From positions 1,784,729-1,848,728 of the forward strand of contig CP070686.1 in NCBI GenBank assembly GCA_020353055.1: a DNA stretch of 64,000 nt, given 5' to 3'. The position numbers and the translations under genes are program-made. Position 1 is the stretch's first letter. Every line of letters starts with the position of its first letter. Below are positions 7,878-17,338 of this stretch, in pieces. This DNA comes from Caldifarciminota bacterium (GTDB taxonomy: Bacteria; Hydrothermota; Tepidihabitantia; SM23-42). The notes under the pieces were generated by a model that was not told the origin of the DNA, searched no databases, and was given only the letters and a program-made list of their open reading frames with translations.

Positions 7878-9187
7878 TTTCGACATTCGGCAATATCTTC
7901 AAAGTTCCCGAGTTAAAAAAGAAACTCCTTTTCACGTTGTTTGCAGTCGCCGTATACAGACTGGGAGCCCATCTTCCGCTACCTGGTATCAATGCCCAGG
8001 CATTGGGCATGTTGATGCAACAACTTAAACAACAGGGATCGATCTTTGGGATGTACGACATCTTTGTCGGCGGCGCGCTCTCGCGTGCAGCAATACTATT
8101 CTTGGGCGTCATGCCGTATATCTCCTCTTCGATCATCTTCCAATTACTCGGTTCTGTCTTTCCGCAGATCGAAAGACTGCAACGTGACCAGGCGGGCCGG
8201 AGAAAAATAACTCAGTACACGAGGTATCTCACGGTAGGTCTGGCAGCTTTTCAGGCGATCAGTATATCGATATTCCTGGAGAGTCAAAAATTCACTGGTC
8301 CGACCGGAGTCACACCGATTGTCTTCGATCCGGGATGGACATTCAGGCTTACAGCCATGCTGACCCTGACATGCGGAGCGATATTCGCCATGTGGATCGG
8401 CGAACAGATCACCGAAAAAGGTATTGGTAACGGCATTTCTTTTCTCATCTTCATCGGCTGTCTGGAAGAATACCCCGGCTACTTCCTGCGTACTGTGCAG
8501 TTAGTTATGACCGAGGGACTTTCGGTCATAAACCTAATCCTCGTGATAATCATAATGGTCATGATCGTAGCAGCGGTGGTCATCATGACCCAGGCAACAC
8601 GCCGCATCCCCGTGCAATATCCAAAGCGCATAGTCGGCCGCAGAATGTACGGGGGACAATCTACGTTCTTGCCTTTGAGGGTCAACACGGCCGGCGTGAT
8701 ACCGATCATTTTTGCACAAGCACTTGTGGTATTCCCAGGCACGGTCGCTGCCTACGTTCCCGCGTTGAAAACACTCACCGAAGTTTTCAGACCCGGGTAT
8801 TTCCTTTATGATATCGTGTTCTTTTCGCTGATCGTTTTCTTCACATATTTTTATACGTCTGTCGTCTTCAATCCTGTTGAACTGTCCGACAACATGAAGC
8901 GGTATGGTGGATTCATCCCGGGCATACGACCGGGTCCAAGGACCGCAAATTACGTCGACAGCGTTCTATCGAAAATAACGTTGCCAGGTGCTCTATTCCT
9001 GGGCTTCATCGCACTAGTACCCTGGTACCTGATCAACTTTCTTAATGTGCCATTTTACTTCGGCGGAACGACCCTTTTGATTATCGTCGGTGTTGCCCTG
9101 GATACGCTACAGCAAATCGAATCACAATTGATGATGTACCACTATGAAGGATTTATGAAACGTGGCAAGATACGGGGCAGAAGATGA
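7874..9187 (+). CDS. secY: Protein translocase channel subunit SecY
   Basis: 437 residues with ten membrane segments. It shows the plug/TM2 region [22 protein letters not shown], the GNGISFLIF motif, and the conserved cytoplasmic loops [10 protein letters not shown] and [10 protein letters not shown]. SecY forms the export channel with SecE and SecG and works with SecDF encoded at 38.5-40.9 kb. Start and stop overlap rplO and adk by 4 nt each, so translation is coupled through the operon. Confidence 0.97.
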   Translation: MISTFGNIFKVPELKKKLLFTLFAVAVYRLGAHLPLPGINAQALGMLMQQLKQQGSIFGMYDIFVGGALSRAAILFLGVMPYISSSIIFQLLGSVFPQIERLQRDQAGRRKITQYTRYLTVGLAAFQAISISIFLESQKFTGPTGVTPIVFDPGWTFRLTAMLTLTCGAIFAMWIGEQITEKGIGNGISFLIFIGCLEEYPGYFLRTVQLVMTEGLSVINLILVIIIMVMIVAAVVIMTQATRRIPVQYPKRIVGRRMYGGQSTFLPLRVNTAGVIPIIFAQALVVFPGTVAAYVPALKTLTEVFRPGYFLYDIVFFSLIVFFTYFYTSVVFNPVELSDNMKRYGGFIPGIRPGPRTANYVDSVLSKITLPGALFLGFIALVPWYLINFLNVPFYFGGTTLLIIVGVALDTLQQIESQLMMYHYEGFMKRGKIRGRR

Positions 9188-9852
9188 GAATCATCCTGTT
9201 CGGTCCTCCTGGTGTCGGCAAGGGTACGCAGGCACAGAGACTTGCAGAAAAATTCAACCTCGTTAGATTGTCCACTGGAGATTTATTGCGCGAGGAAATT
9301 TCATTGAGCAGCCCTGTTGGAAGAAAAGTCGAACAGTTTCTCAGAAAGGGTCATCTTGTTCCCGATGACATAATGCTCGATATTATCGAAAACATCCTGC
9401 TTGAAAACAAGGAACGAGATATTCTTTTTGACGGCTTTCCAAGAAATCTTAATCAAGCCCATAGTCTCGAAAGAAGCCTGGCGCAAATGCAACAGGAGAT
9501 AGACATCGCATTCGAGATGCATCTGGACGAAGACGAAATTGTGAAACGCCTGGTTAACCGCAGGTACTGTCCGAGATGCGAACGGATATACAACTTGAGC
9601 ACAAACCCGCCAAAGAATGATTGCGTATGCGACCAAGACGGAGCAAAACTCGTCACGAGAGACGATGACACAGCAGAAGTCATCAAGAAAAGGCTGAAGA
9701 TTTATGAAGACGAAACACGACCCCTCGTGAGTTATTACAAATCACTCAATATCTATAAACAAATCGACGCGCGAGGCAACCAGGACGAAATATCGGACAG
9801 AATATCCGAAATAGTAAATGCCTATCTTAACAGCAAATGCACAAGCAACTGA
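9184..9852 (+). CDS. adk: Adenylate kinase with zinc-binding lid
   Basis: 222 residues. The P-loop GPPGVGKGT is at residues 7-15, FDGFPRN is the AMP-binding strand, and the lid holds a Cys3-Asp zinc site (CPRC, then 16 residues to a Cys, then Asp two residues later), as in many thermophiles and Gram-positives. It interconverts ATP, AMP and ADP. It overlaps secY by 4 nt and map by 35 nt, the usual spc-operon position. Confidence 0.96.
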   Translation: MRIILFGPPGVGKGTQAQRLAEKFNLVRLSTGDLLREEISLSSPVGRKVEQFLRKGHLVPDDIMLDIIENILLENKERDILFDGFPRNLNQAHSLERSLAQMQQEIDIAFEMHLDEDEIVKRLVNRRYCPRCERIYNLSTNPPKNDCVCDQDGAKLVTRDDDTAEVIKKRLKIYEDETRPLVSYYKSLNIYKQIDARGNQDEISDRISEIVNAYLNSKCTSN

Positions 9853-10576
9853 AAATATCAAGGTTGCCGGTCGAATCATCGATGGAATATTCAAACGCAT
9901 CGAGAAAATGGATCTAAGGCGAATGAAGACACTGGATCTGAATGATCGAATCGATACAATGATAAGGGAAAAAGGAGCGTCGCCCGCATTTCTCAATTAC
10001 CGGGGATTTCCCAAGAGCTGCTGTATCTCATTGAACAGTGAAGTCGTACACGGTATTCCCGACAGCCGGCGCATCGAGATTGGCGATATCGTCAAGATCG
10101 ATGTCGGGGTCAAATACCGCGGATATATCGCGGATGCTGCCCGAACCTTTCCGGTCGGTAACATCGCATCGGAAGTCCTGGAAATGCTTGAGGTCACCAA
10201 GCAGGCATTAAGAAACGGAATAAATGCCGCACAGCCGGGTAACAAGATTTCAGATATATCACGTGCCATTCAGACTACTGTCGAGGAAAAGGGCTACAGT
10301 GTAGTCCGAGAACTAACCGGTCATGGCGTTGGTGCACATCTTCACGAAGAACCCGCCATTCCAAACTTCGTAAGTGGTGGTCCCGAGTTTCCGATCAAGG
10401 CCGGGATGGCCCTGGCCATAGAGCCGATGGTGAATATGGGAAAGCATGAAGTTTTTACTGCGCAGAACCGCTGGACAGTAATGACCCGCGATGATTCTCT
10501 CTCGTGTCACTTTGAGGATACCATCCTGATACTCGAAGCAGGTAATCTGAACCTCACCAAAATAGCGGAGAACTGA
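9818..10576 (+). CDS. map: Methionine aminopeptidase, type I
   Basis: 252 residues. All metal ligands of MAP are visible: KIDVGVKYRGYIADAART (two Asp), GHGVGAHLHEEPAIPN (His), AIEPMV (Glu) and CHFEDTILI (Glu). VVHGIPD supplies the substrate His. It removes the initiator Met from nascent chains. The ATG lies inside adk with no clear ribosome site, so its translation probably depends on adk. Confidence 0.95.
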   Translation: MPILTANAQATENIKVAGRIIDGIFKRIEKMDLRRMKTLDLNDRIDTMIREKGASPAFLNYRGFPKSCCISLNSEVVHGIPDSRRIEIGDIVKIDVGVKYRGYIADAARTFPVGNIASEVLEMLEVTKQALRNGINAAQPGNKISDISRAIQTTVEEKGYSVVRELTGHGVGAHLHEEPAIPNFVSGGPEFPIKAGMALAIEPMVNMGKHEVFTAQNRWTVMTRDDSLSCHFEDTILILEAGNLNLTKIAEN

Positions 10577-10579
10577 AAA

Positions 10580-10798
10580 ATGGCAAGAAAAGACCTAATA
10601 CAGACCGAGGGAACAATACTGGAAACACTGCCTAATGCAATGTTCCGTGTTGAACTGGATAACGGCCATAAAGTCCTCGCCCATGTATCAGGGAAAATGA
10701 GAATGAGTTACATAAAGATCCTTCCCGGCGACCGGGTATTGCTGGAATTAACTCCCTATGACCTGTCCCGGGGCAGGATTGTCTGGCGATATAAGTGA
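10580..10798 (+). CDS. infA: Translation initiation factor IF-1
   Basis: 72 residues, the standard length, with the S1/OB-fold motifs [21 protein letters not shown] and [16 protein letters not shown]. It binds the 30S A site during initiation. It follows map by 3 nt. IF-1 together with IF-2 and IF-3 sets initiation on leadered mRNAs; leaderless mRNAs, predicted to be common here, are less dependent on a ribosome site. Confidence 0.97.
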   Translation: MARKDLIQTEGTILETLPNAMFRVELDNGHKVLAHVSGKMRMSYIKILPGDRVLLELTPYDLSRGRIVWRYK

Positions 10799-10810
10799 TC
10801 ATAAAAAGGG

Positions 10811-10838
10811 TTGATTTCTTACGCAAAATGATTATAAT
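10811..10838 (+). promoter_or_regulatory. Internal promoter before rpmJ
   Basis: TTGATT (10811-10816), 16 nt, TATAAT (10833-10838), in the 60-nt gap between infA and rpmJ. It would drive rpmJ, the structured leader and the alpha operon separately from the spc part. Confidence 0.55.
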
Positions 10839-10858
10839 AAGAGTTTGTAGGAGGAATA

Positions 10859-10972
10859 TTGAAAGTTAAGGCATCAATAAAGAAAAGATGCGCATCTTGT
10901 CGAGTCATCAAAAGAAAAGGCGTGGTGATGATTATTTGCAGGAATCCCAGACATAAGCAACGTCAGGGATAG
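10859..10972 (+). CDS. rpmJ: 50S ribosomal protein L36
   Basis: 37 residues, the exact family length. [20 protein letters not shown] supplies the first zinc Cys pair (CASC), and [13 protein letters not shown] supplies the remaining Cys and His: the zinc-ribbon (C+) form. The start is TTG, 4 nt after AGGAGG. It lies between infA and rpsM as in most bacteria. Confidence 0.95.
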   Translation: MKVKASIKKRCASCRVIKRKGVVMIICRNPRHKQRQG

Positions 10973-11075
10973 CGGCAGGTGCTTGGGCAATACGAAAGTG
11001 CAAGAAGAAGGTGCTTTATGACACCTACTGGCACCATATCCCAAGCTGCTAACCGTTGTTTTTCTAAGGAGGTTT
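10973..11075 (+). promoter_or_regulatory. Structured RNA leader before rpsM (candidate S4-responsive leader)
   Basis: The 103-nt gap can fold into a closing stem, GCTTGGG (10981-10987) with CCCAAGC (11040-11046), extended by GCA/TGC across a 3-nt bulge. Inside, GGTGC (11010-11014) can pair with GCACC (11031-11035), or GGTG with CACC (11021-11025 region), giving competing or pseudoknotted pairings. The rpsM ribosome site (AAGGAGG) lies just downstream. In Escherichia coli a pseudoknot at this same locus is bound by S4 to repress the alpha operon; here the equivalence is inference. Confidence 0.5.
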
Positions 11076-11462
11076 ATGGCGAGAATTGCTGGTATTGACC
11101 TGCCACCGAATAAGAAGGTGGAATATGGGTTGACTGCGATTTTTGGAATTGGTTTGAGTACAGCTCAAAGAATCGTCGATCAAATTGGCATCGATCGCTC
11201 GAAGCGTATTAAGGACCTGACCGACGATGAAGTAACGAAGATAAGAAAACTACTCGAAGCTGAATACCGGGTCGAAGGCGCATTACGCGCTGAAATAGCC
11301 GCCGATATAAAGAGACTCATCGATATCGGCAGCTATCGTGGGACCAGACACAAGGTAGGATTACCGGCACGTGGACAGCGGACAAGAACAAATGCCCGAA
11401 CACGCAAAGGAAGAAAAAAGACTGTTTCTGTTTACAGAGGACCGCGAGGAGAACGCAAGTGA
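11076..11462 (+). CDS. rpsM: 30S ribosomal protein S13
   Basis: 128 residues: [21 protein letters not shown] at the start and the C-terminal [18 protein letters not shown] tail that contacts the P-site tRNA. AAGGAGG lies 5 nt before the ATG. It is the first gene after the structured leader and overlaps rpsK by 4 nt. Confidence 0.97.
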   Translation: MARIAGIDLPPNKKVEYGLTAIFGIGLSTAQRIVDQIGIDRSKRIKDLTDDEVTKIRKLLEAEYRVEGALRAEIAADIKRLIDIGSYRGTRHKVGLPARGQRTRTNARTRKGRKKTVSVYRGPRGERK

Positions 11463-11851
11463 AAAAGCCAATTAGAACACCGAGACGCAAAAAAGGTGTG
11501 CGCGCCGAAGCGACCGGTATTGCAAGCATTTTCGCAACTTTCAATAACACGATCGTATCAATTACAGATACTAAAGGTAATGTGCTTTGCTGGTCTTCAG
11601 CAGGTCGAATTGGATTCAAAGGCACCAAGAAAGGTACGGCGTACGCTGCCGCAAAATGCGCTGATGCTGCAGCCCGTGAAGCACAAGCACTGGGCGTAAG
11701 AAAGGTTGAAGTGAGAATCAAAGGCCCTGGTCCTGGTCGTGAGGCAGCGATCCGAACACTCCAGACGGTTGGACTAACGATCACAGCTATTAAGGATGTG
11801 ACGCCGCTCCCGCATAATGGCTGCAAACCACCGCGTAGAAGGAGGATCTGA
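11459..11851 (+). CDS. rpsK: 30S ribosomal protein S11
   Basis: 130 residues. [20 protein letters not shown] and [14 protein letters not shown] are S11 signatures, and it ends with the conserved [12 protein letters not shown] tail. The GTG start overlaps the rpsM stop (GTGA); the stop overlaps the rpsD ATG by one base. Confidence 0.97.
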   Translation: MKKPIRTPRRKKGVRAEATGIASIFATFNNTIVSITDTKGNVLCWSSAGRIGFKGTKKGTAYAAAKCADAAAREAQALGVRKVEVRIKGPGPGREAAIRTLQTVGLTITAIKDVTPLPHNGCKPPRRRRI

Positions 11852-12480
11852 TGGCGCGTTATATCGGTCCGAAATGCAAGATTTGCCGCCGTGAGGGTGA
11901 AAAACTCTTTCTGCGAGGTAGCCGCTGCTATACTGATAAGTGCGCTTTTACAAGAAGGGGCTATCCCCCTGGTACACACGGACGTGTGGGAAGAAGGAAA
12001 CTTACTTCGTATGCGACTCAACTCCGCGAAAAACAGAAAGTGAAAGCGGTGTACGGGATCTTGGAGCAACAATTCCGTAAGACGTTCACCATGGCGGCAA
12101 GAATATCCGGTAATACAGGCGAGAACTTACTATCATTACTTGAGAGGCGCCTGGACAATGTGGTTTATCAGCTGGGTATTGCGTCCTCACGTACCCAGGC
12201 ACGCCAACTGGTACGCCATGGACATATCATGGTCAATGGAAAGAAGGTAGATATTCCCTCGTATCTTGTGAAAACTGGACAAGAAATAAAACTAGCAGAC
12301 AAACAGAAGAAGAATCCTGAAGTCCTGAAGTCACTCGAGGAGCGCGATCTTGAGAGAATCGTCGGCTGGTTGAAAATTGACAAGGACACATTCACTGGTA
12401 CTGTACTCAGGTATCCCAAACGCGACGATATAACGTTACCAATCCAGGAAAGTTTAGTTATTGAATTCTATTCAAAGTAG
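11851..12480 (+). CDS. rpsD: 30S ribosomal protein S4 (zinc form)
   Basis: 209 residues. The N terminus has the four-Cys zinc knuckle (KCKIC near residues 9-12 and RCYTDKC near 26-31), so this is the C+ form. The S4 RNA-binding domain follows (RLDNVVYQLGIASSRTQARQ, HIMVNGKKVDIPS). S4 nucleates 30S assembly and in some bacteria represses its own operon, which makes it the natural candidate ligand for the leader before rpsM. Confidence 0.97.
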   Translation: MARYIGPKCKICRREGEKLFLRGSRCYTDKCAFTRRGYPPGTHGRVGRRKLTSYATQLREKQKVKAVYGILEQQFRKTFTMAARISGNTGENLLSLLERRLDNVVYQLGIASSRTQARQLVRHGHIMVNGKKVDIPSYLVKTGQEIKLADKQKKNPEVLKSLEERDLERIVGWLKIDKDTFTGTVLRYPKRDDITLPIQESLVIEFYSK

Positions 12481-12489
12481 AGGGGAATT

Positions 12490-13473
12490 ATGACACTAAA
12501 ACCACTCGTCATGCCGAAAAGTGTTGAGATCGATAAAGAAGCAACCAATGATACTTTCGGCCGCTTCATACTGTCACCGCTTGAGCGTGGATTTGGCGTA
12601 ACTTTAGGTAATTCGCTCCGCAGAGTGCTAATGTCTTCGATACAAGGGGCAGCCATTACCCGAATAAGAATCGAGGATATACTCCAGGAATTTTCCGCTA
12701 TCCCGGGTGTTTATGAAGATGTGATCCAAATTATCCTTAATCTCAAAAAAGTACACGTTAAATTGCTGTCTGATGAACCAAACAATCTTTACCTGAAGGT
12801 CAAAGCAAAGAAAGAATACCTCGCTGAGCAAATTGAGAAAAATCCAAATGTTATCATTGCCAACCCTGATCAGAAAATTCTGACGGTTACGGATACTAAA
12901 GTGAATTTCACATTAGAGATGTATGTTGAGGCAGGTCGCGGGTACGTACCATCCGACGTGCTAAAACATGGCGAGGCACCAGTCGGCACTATTTTTCTAG
13001 ATGCTATTTTCTCACCAGTGCTTGCTGTGAATTTCGACGTCACTACCACCAGGGTAGGTACGCGAACCGACTATGACCATTTGATTCTCGACATCAAGAC
13101 TGACGGTACGATCACGCCGGTCGAAGCATTAGTAGAAGCATCCGGCCTCCTAAAACATCACCTCTCATTCTTCACGAGTCTCGGCGTTGAACCACAATTC
13201 TCTTCCAAGGAACAGCTCGATGCCGAACACCGGAGAATAAGAGAAATCTTGAAACGCAGCATCGACGAACTCGAAATATCAGTAAGGGCATCCAATTGTC
13301 TCAAAGAAAAAGATATCAAGACAATAGGTGAACTTGTTAAAAAGAGCAGCAAGGAATTGTTGAGTTATGAGAATTTCGGGAGGAAATCACTCAAGGAGTT
13401 GGAAAAAAACCTTGCCAAAGTCGGACTGCACCTTGAAATGGATATCAACAAATACTTGAAAGAGGATATATAA
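12490..13473 (+). CDS. rpoA: RNA polymerase alpha subunit
   Basis: 327 residues. The N-terminal assembly domain shows FGRFILSPLERGFGVTLGNSLRRVL and IPGVYEDV; the C-terminal domain holds LKEKDIKTIGELVKKSSKELL and the helix-hairpin-helix FGRKSLKELEKNL that contacts UP elements and activators. It sits at the standard place between rpsD and rplQ. Confidence 0.97.
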   Translation: MTLKPLVMPKSVEIDKEATNDTFGRFILSPLERGFGVTLGNSLRRVLMSSIQGAAITRIRIEDILQEFSAIPGVYEDVIQIILNLKKVHVKLLSDEPNNLYLKVKAKKEYLAEQIEKNPNVIIANPDQKILTVTDTKVNFTLEMYVEAGRGYVPSDVLKHGEAPVGTIFLDAIFSPVLAVNFDVTTTRVGTRTDYDHLILDIKTDGTITPVEALVEASGLLKHHLSFFTSLGVEPQFSSKEQLDAEHRRIREILKRSIDELEISVRASNCLKEKDIKTIGELVKKSSKELLSYENFGRKSLKELEKNLAKVGLHLEMDINKYLKEDI

Positions 13474-13477
13474 CACC

Positions 13478-14044
13478 ATGAGACACGGAAAACGCGTAAA
13501 AAAGCTCGGCAGAACAAGGGAGCACCGTCGTGCGCTCATGAAGAATCTCTGTCGCTCATTATTCATTTTCGAGAAAATAAGAACAACTCTGCCAAAGGCA
13601 AAAGCAACCAGGCAGGTCGCCGAGAGGCTTATCGAATTCGCCAAGAGGAACAACCTCGCGGCAAAACGACAGATTTATCGCTATATTCCTGACCATAAGT
13701 TGGTAAGAATAATTTGTGATGAAATTGGTCCAAAATTCGCCGAGCGTACCGGTGGATACACCCGGATATACCGGATGGGCCCGCGTCTCGGTGACGGGGC
13801 AGAAATGGTATTGTTGGAATTGGTGGAGCAAAGCGACGCATCTACGATCGTGCAAAGAAGAAAATTAATCGAAAGACGGCAATTGGTCGAATCAAAGAAA
13901 GAAAAGAAACCAAAAGAAAAATCCAAAGAAAAGAAAGTCAAGGAAAAAAAGCCAAAAACCAAATCAAAAGAAAAGAAGGAAGACCAAAAGACAAAAGCCA
14001 GAAAATCACCAAAACCCGCGAAAACAAATAAAAAATCCAAATAG
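13478..14044 (+). CDS. rplQ: 50S ribosomal protein L17 with long lysine-rich tail
   Basis: 188 residues; the conserved L17 core (RHGKRVKKLGRTREHRRALM through GDGAEMVLLELVE) ends near residue 120. About 60 further residues consist almost only of Lys, Glu, Pro and Ser in KEKK/KPKEK-like repeats. The core binds 23S rRNA near the exit tunnel. The tail is unusual in length but basic tails on L17 occur elsewhere. Last gene of the operon; no clear intrinsic terminator follows. Confidence 0.95.
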   Translation: MRHGKRVKKLGRTREHRRALMKNLCRSLFIFEKIRTTLPKAKATRQVAERLIEFAKRNNLAAKRQIYRYIPDHKLVRIICDEIGPKFAERTGGYTRIYRMGPRLGDGAEMVLLELVEQSDASTIVQRRKLIERRQLVESKKEKKPKEKSKEKKVKEKKPKTKSKEKKEDQKTKARKSPKPAKTNKKSK

Positions 14045-14104
14045 CGGCCCGGTGCAATCTTTGCCATCGGATAAGCACTGCCCCATATCTAATAACTCTA
14101 TTCC

Positions 14105-15928
14105 ATGATGAATCAACGCTTGAATATTCTCTCCATGATGTGTCTTCTCCTGATTACGATAACCTGTACGCATCAAAGAGTAAGTGAGAAACGGATTCTT
14201 GTTACCGTAGATAAACCGGTACATCACTTCCGAAAGGGAATGTGGGTACGCGCCGCGTCCACTGCCTCTCCCGATTCCATATCACGCATTATCGAAATCG
14301 CCAGAGAATTTGGTGTTACCGATATCTTCGTACAAGTAGTCGTCGGCGGTTATGCATACTACAACTCACAGTTGCTCCCGCGTAGCCAGTATCTGTCAAA
14401 GGTCTCAGAAACGGGATATGACCCCTTGGATTCGTTGATCAGAGCGTGTTCCAATACACCCATCCGCATTCACGCATGGGTCAACGCTTTATTATACTGG
14501 TCGCTATCCGAACCGCCCGACTCGCTCAACCACGCATTGTATAAGAACCCTGACTGGTTCATCCGCGATGTCAATCACCAATCGATGGCTGACTATTCAT
14601 ACACCCAATGGAAAAACATGAATCTCGAGGGTTTATACCTGAACCCTGAAAACCCTGAAGTTGCCATGTTCATCAGGCAGATATGTGCCGAGATTGTGTC
14701 TCAATATCATGTTGACGGTATACATCTGGATTTCATAAGGTACCCAGGTATACTCTGGGGACTACCTCCCATAGATGAGGCTGCCGTACTCGCAGGCATC
14801 GATGCCGGGGCAACCTTATGGTGTAATCTCGTTCGCTACGGACGTTCAGAATTTTACAACCGCTGGAAACTGTGGAACGCCTGGCGCCTTACGCTTGGCC
14901 GCCAATACGCCATAGCCCGTATCGTATACGGTATCAGTGAAGCATTGAAGGAGAATGCAGTTAAGAAAGATTGCCGTCTATCGACGGCGGTTTTTGCCAA
15001 CCCGTCTCTTTGCAGATATTCGTTTGCACAAGATTGGACTCATTGGGCAGAAGAAATCTACCAACCTGTGGTCATGTCATACACCCCGGACATCGCCCTT
15101 TTCAATGATTACGCGGTCCATGCGCTCAGTTACCGCCCGGATGCCCTACTCGGCATCGGACTACTTTGGCCGGATATGATACGTGTTGCGAAATGGCAAG
15201 AAGAAAAGGTGCGCACATTGAAGGGTGCCGGTGTCTGCTACTTCGATTTCGCTATCATTGATACGATGGCAGAACTGCTTGTAACAGAGGGCGGCGAAGC
15301 ACACGGGAATGAAGAAATTTTCAAGGCCGACAGCACAAGGTATTTGCCGGTAGCTGATGCATACGAAGACCTGTTCCACCCTGAGCAAATTGGAGAAGCC
15401 ACCGATCCCGCCACGTGGGGACACGCTATCGATTTTGCGGCTTTCCTCTTATCTCTTTCCATGAACGCGGATCTTGATCTGGGCCGTATGGACCTGATGC
15501 GGGATGAATTTCTTCAACGCACATACCAAGACGTGGCGGCTTTTGAATATTTGAACGAAAAGGTATTCCCGGTCGGTGACTTACTAATTGAACCGGAGGC
15601 AAGAGCGATTAAGTACAGCTTCATACCATGGTCAGAAGGCGACTCGCTTTCGGTAATCGCTAAGGCAAGCGAAATCCGCGATTTAGATATTGATACAATC
15701 GTATATCCAAGCGCCATTGATCCTTTGATTGATGCAGCGTTCGCAGCATTACCGCATAGGCAGCAAACACTTCCCCTGCCCTCTGGAGTCTATGTCTTTA
15801 TCGTCGATACAGTATATCAAGGTGGCAGACAGGTATTGAGAAAAGACGTTGCGGCAGGATTACGAACTACCTATGTGAACTGGACAATAAAAACCAATGT
15901 TGAGCGAATTTTAGGGAATATGCATTAA
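14105..15928 (+). CDS. Glycosyl-hydrolase-like 10 (GHL10/YngK-type) secreted protein
   Basis: 607 residues. A hydrophobic leader ends in LLLITITC (Cys 21), a weak lipobox, so export and possible lipidation are likely. The TIM-barrel features of the GHL10 family (PF02638) follow: FRKGMWVRA, GVTDIFVQVVVGGYAYY, RIHAWVNALL and the catalytic-type VDGIHLDFIRYPG. Family members act on, or bind, cell-surface glycans, but the substrate is not known. The C-terminal ~220 residues are not assigned. It stands between rplQ and the first tldD gene; no obvious ribosome site precedes the ATG, so the exact start is uncertain. Confidence 0.75.
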   Translation: MMNQRLNILSMMCLLLITITCTHQRVSEKRILVTVDKPVHHFRKGMWVRAASTASPDSISRIIEIAREFGVTDIFVQVVVGGYAYYNSQLLPRSQYLSKVSETGYDPLDSLIRACSNTPIRIHAWVNALLYWSLSEPPDSLNHALYKNPDWFIRDVNHQSMADYSYTQWKNMNLEGLYLNPENPEVAMFIRQICAEIVSQYHVDGIHLDFIRYPGILWGLPPIDEAAVLAGIDAGATLWCNLVRYGRSEFYNRWKLWNAWRLTLGRQYAIARIVYGISEALKENAVKKDCRLSTAVFANPSLCRYSFAQDWTHWAEEIYQPVVMSYTPDIALFNDYAVHALSYRPDALLGIGLLWPDMIRVAKWQEEKVRTLKGAGVCYFDFAIIDTMAELLVTEGGEAHGNEEIFKADSTRYLPVADAYEDLFHPEQIGEATDPATWGHAIDFAAFLLSLSMNADLDLGRMDLMRDEFLQRTYQDVAAFEYLNEKVFPVGDLLIEPEARAIKYSFIPWSEGDSLSVIAKASEIRDLDIDTIVYPSAIDPLIDAAFAALPHRQQTLPLPSGVYVFIVDTVYQGGRQVLRKDVAAGLRTTYVNWTIKTNVERILGNMH

Positions 15929-15972
15929 CAGTCCCGATAGATATTTTCTGATAAGCAAAGATAGGAGACCAT

Positions 15973-17337
15973 ATGTTTGATGAACTTAAATCAATGTTGA
16001 CGAAAATCGAGGCAGACTACGCCGACATACGCCACGAGACGAAGAAGGTAACAAAAATTGTATTCAACGGTAAAGAATTGACCGAAATCGGAAATAACAC
16101 AACCGACGGCTATGTATTGCGTGTCCTCAATCACGGTGGTTATGCTTCCATCTCATTTACAGATATCGACCGACATGAAGATGCTATTCGTACCGTACTG
16201 CAAAACGCTCATCTCATGTCAAAAGCAGTACAGCAATCCGTTGTTTTCAAAAAGACTCCGGTCATAAAGGACAGCCATACACCGGTACTGCATGAGGATC
16301 CGCGTGATGTCACGATCGAAGAAAAACTACAACTCACAAGGAAATATAATGATATCATTATGAGCACCGACAAGATCGCCACGACCAACATCAGCTATGG
16401 CGAGCTAATTCGGGACAAACATTTCTTAAGCACTGATGGTACTGAGATACGGGAAGAGTTGGTGACAACGCGCATCAGTGGTCTGATCACCAGCAGAGAC
16501 GGTAAACTTATTCAAAACGTCCGGGTGGCAGCCGGAGGCAGTAACGGTCTTGCGAACCTCAGAAACCGTGAAGCGGACTTCGAAAAGCGTGCCGGGATTG
16601 CCGTTGATTTGCTCAGCGCGCAGCCAATAGAAGGTGGATGCCACAATGTCATCGTTAACCAGAGCCTTGGTGGTGTTTTCACGCATGAAGCGTTCGGTCA
16701 CTTCTCAGAAGCCGATATCATCGAGAACAATCGATCTATGAGGGAAAAGATGAAAATCGGGGCAAAACTCGGTAACGACATAGTCAGCATAACCGATGAC
16801 CCCACCATCACTGACCAGCTGGGACATTATCATTATGATGATGAGGGCGTGAAGGCACAACGGACACCTCTCCTCGAGCACGGCGTCCTGGTCGGTCATC
16901 TACACTCCCGCAGGACTGCTGCTTCTTTCGAAGAACCGCTAAATGGCCATTGCGTTGCCGAAGATTACCGTTACGCTCCGATAATCAGAATGGGGACGAT
17001 ATTCATGGAACCGGGGAAGAATTCATTTGAAGAACTGCTCAGTATGCTCGGTGACGGCTACTATCTCCTTGATGCCAAGGGCGGCCAGACAAGCGGCGAG
17101 AATTTCACGTTCGGCGCCCAGTATGGTTTCATAGTCCGCAATGGCAAGATAGGTGGTATGGTGCGTGATATCAACATCTCCGGCAATCTCTATTCAACAC
17201 TCGGCAACATCTCCGCAATCGCCAACGACTTGAAATACAGCCAGGTAGGAGGATGTGGCAAGGGTCAAGCGAACATCCGTTCGTGTTATGGAACTCCACA
17301 TCTTCTGATAGAAGATCTTATCATCGGAGGACGATAA
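15973..17337 (+). CDS. tldD: TldD-type metallopeptidase (first pair, catalytic subunit)
   Basis: 454 residues. The zinc motif HEAFGH is at residues 238-243 and the C-terminal GGCGKGQ (Cys 428) is the conserved metal-region Cys of TldD. TldD/TldE heterodimers unwind and cleave small, partly unfolded peptides, such as antitoxins or RiPP precursors. GGAGA lies upstream of the ATG. The TldE gene begins 1 nt after its stop, so the pair is an operon. A second complete pair lies at 27.5-30.2 kb. Confidence 0.93.
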   Translation: MFDELKSMLTKIEADYADIRHETKKVTKIVFNGKELTEIGNNTTDGYVLRVLNHGGYASISFTDIDRHEDAIRTVLQNAHLMSKAVQQSVVFKKTPVIKDSHTPVLHEDPRDVTIEEKLQLTRKYNDIIMSTDKIATTNISYGELIRDKHFLSTDGTEIREELVTTRISGLITSRDGKLIQNVRVAAGGSNGLANLRNREADFEKRAGIAVDLLSAQPIEGGCHNVIVNQSLGGVFTHEAFGHFSEADIIENNRSMREKMKIGAKLGNDIVSITDDPTITDQLGHYHYDDEGVKAQRTPLLEHGVLVGHLHSRRTAASFEEPLNGHCVAEDYRYAPIIRMGTIFMEPGKNSFEELLSMLGDGYYLLDAKGGQTSGENFTFGAQYGFIVRNGKIGGMVRDINISGNLYSTLGNISAIANDLKYSQVGGCGKGQANIRSCYGTPHLLIEDLIIGGR

Positions 17338-17338
17338 C

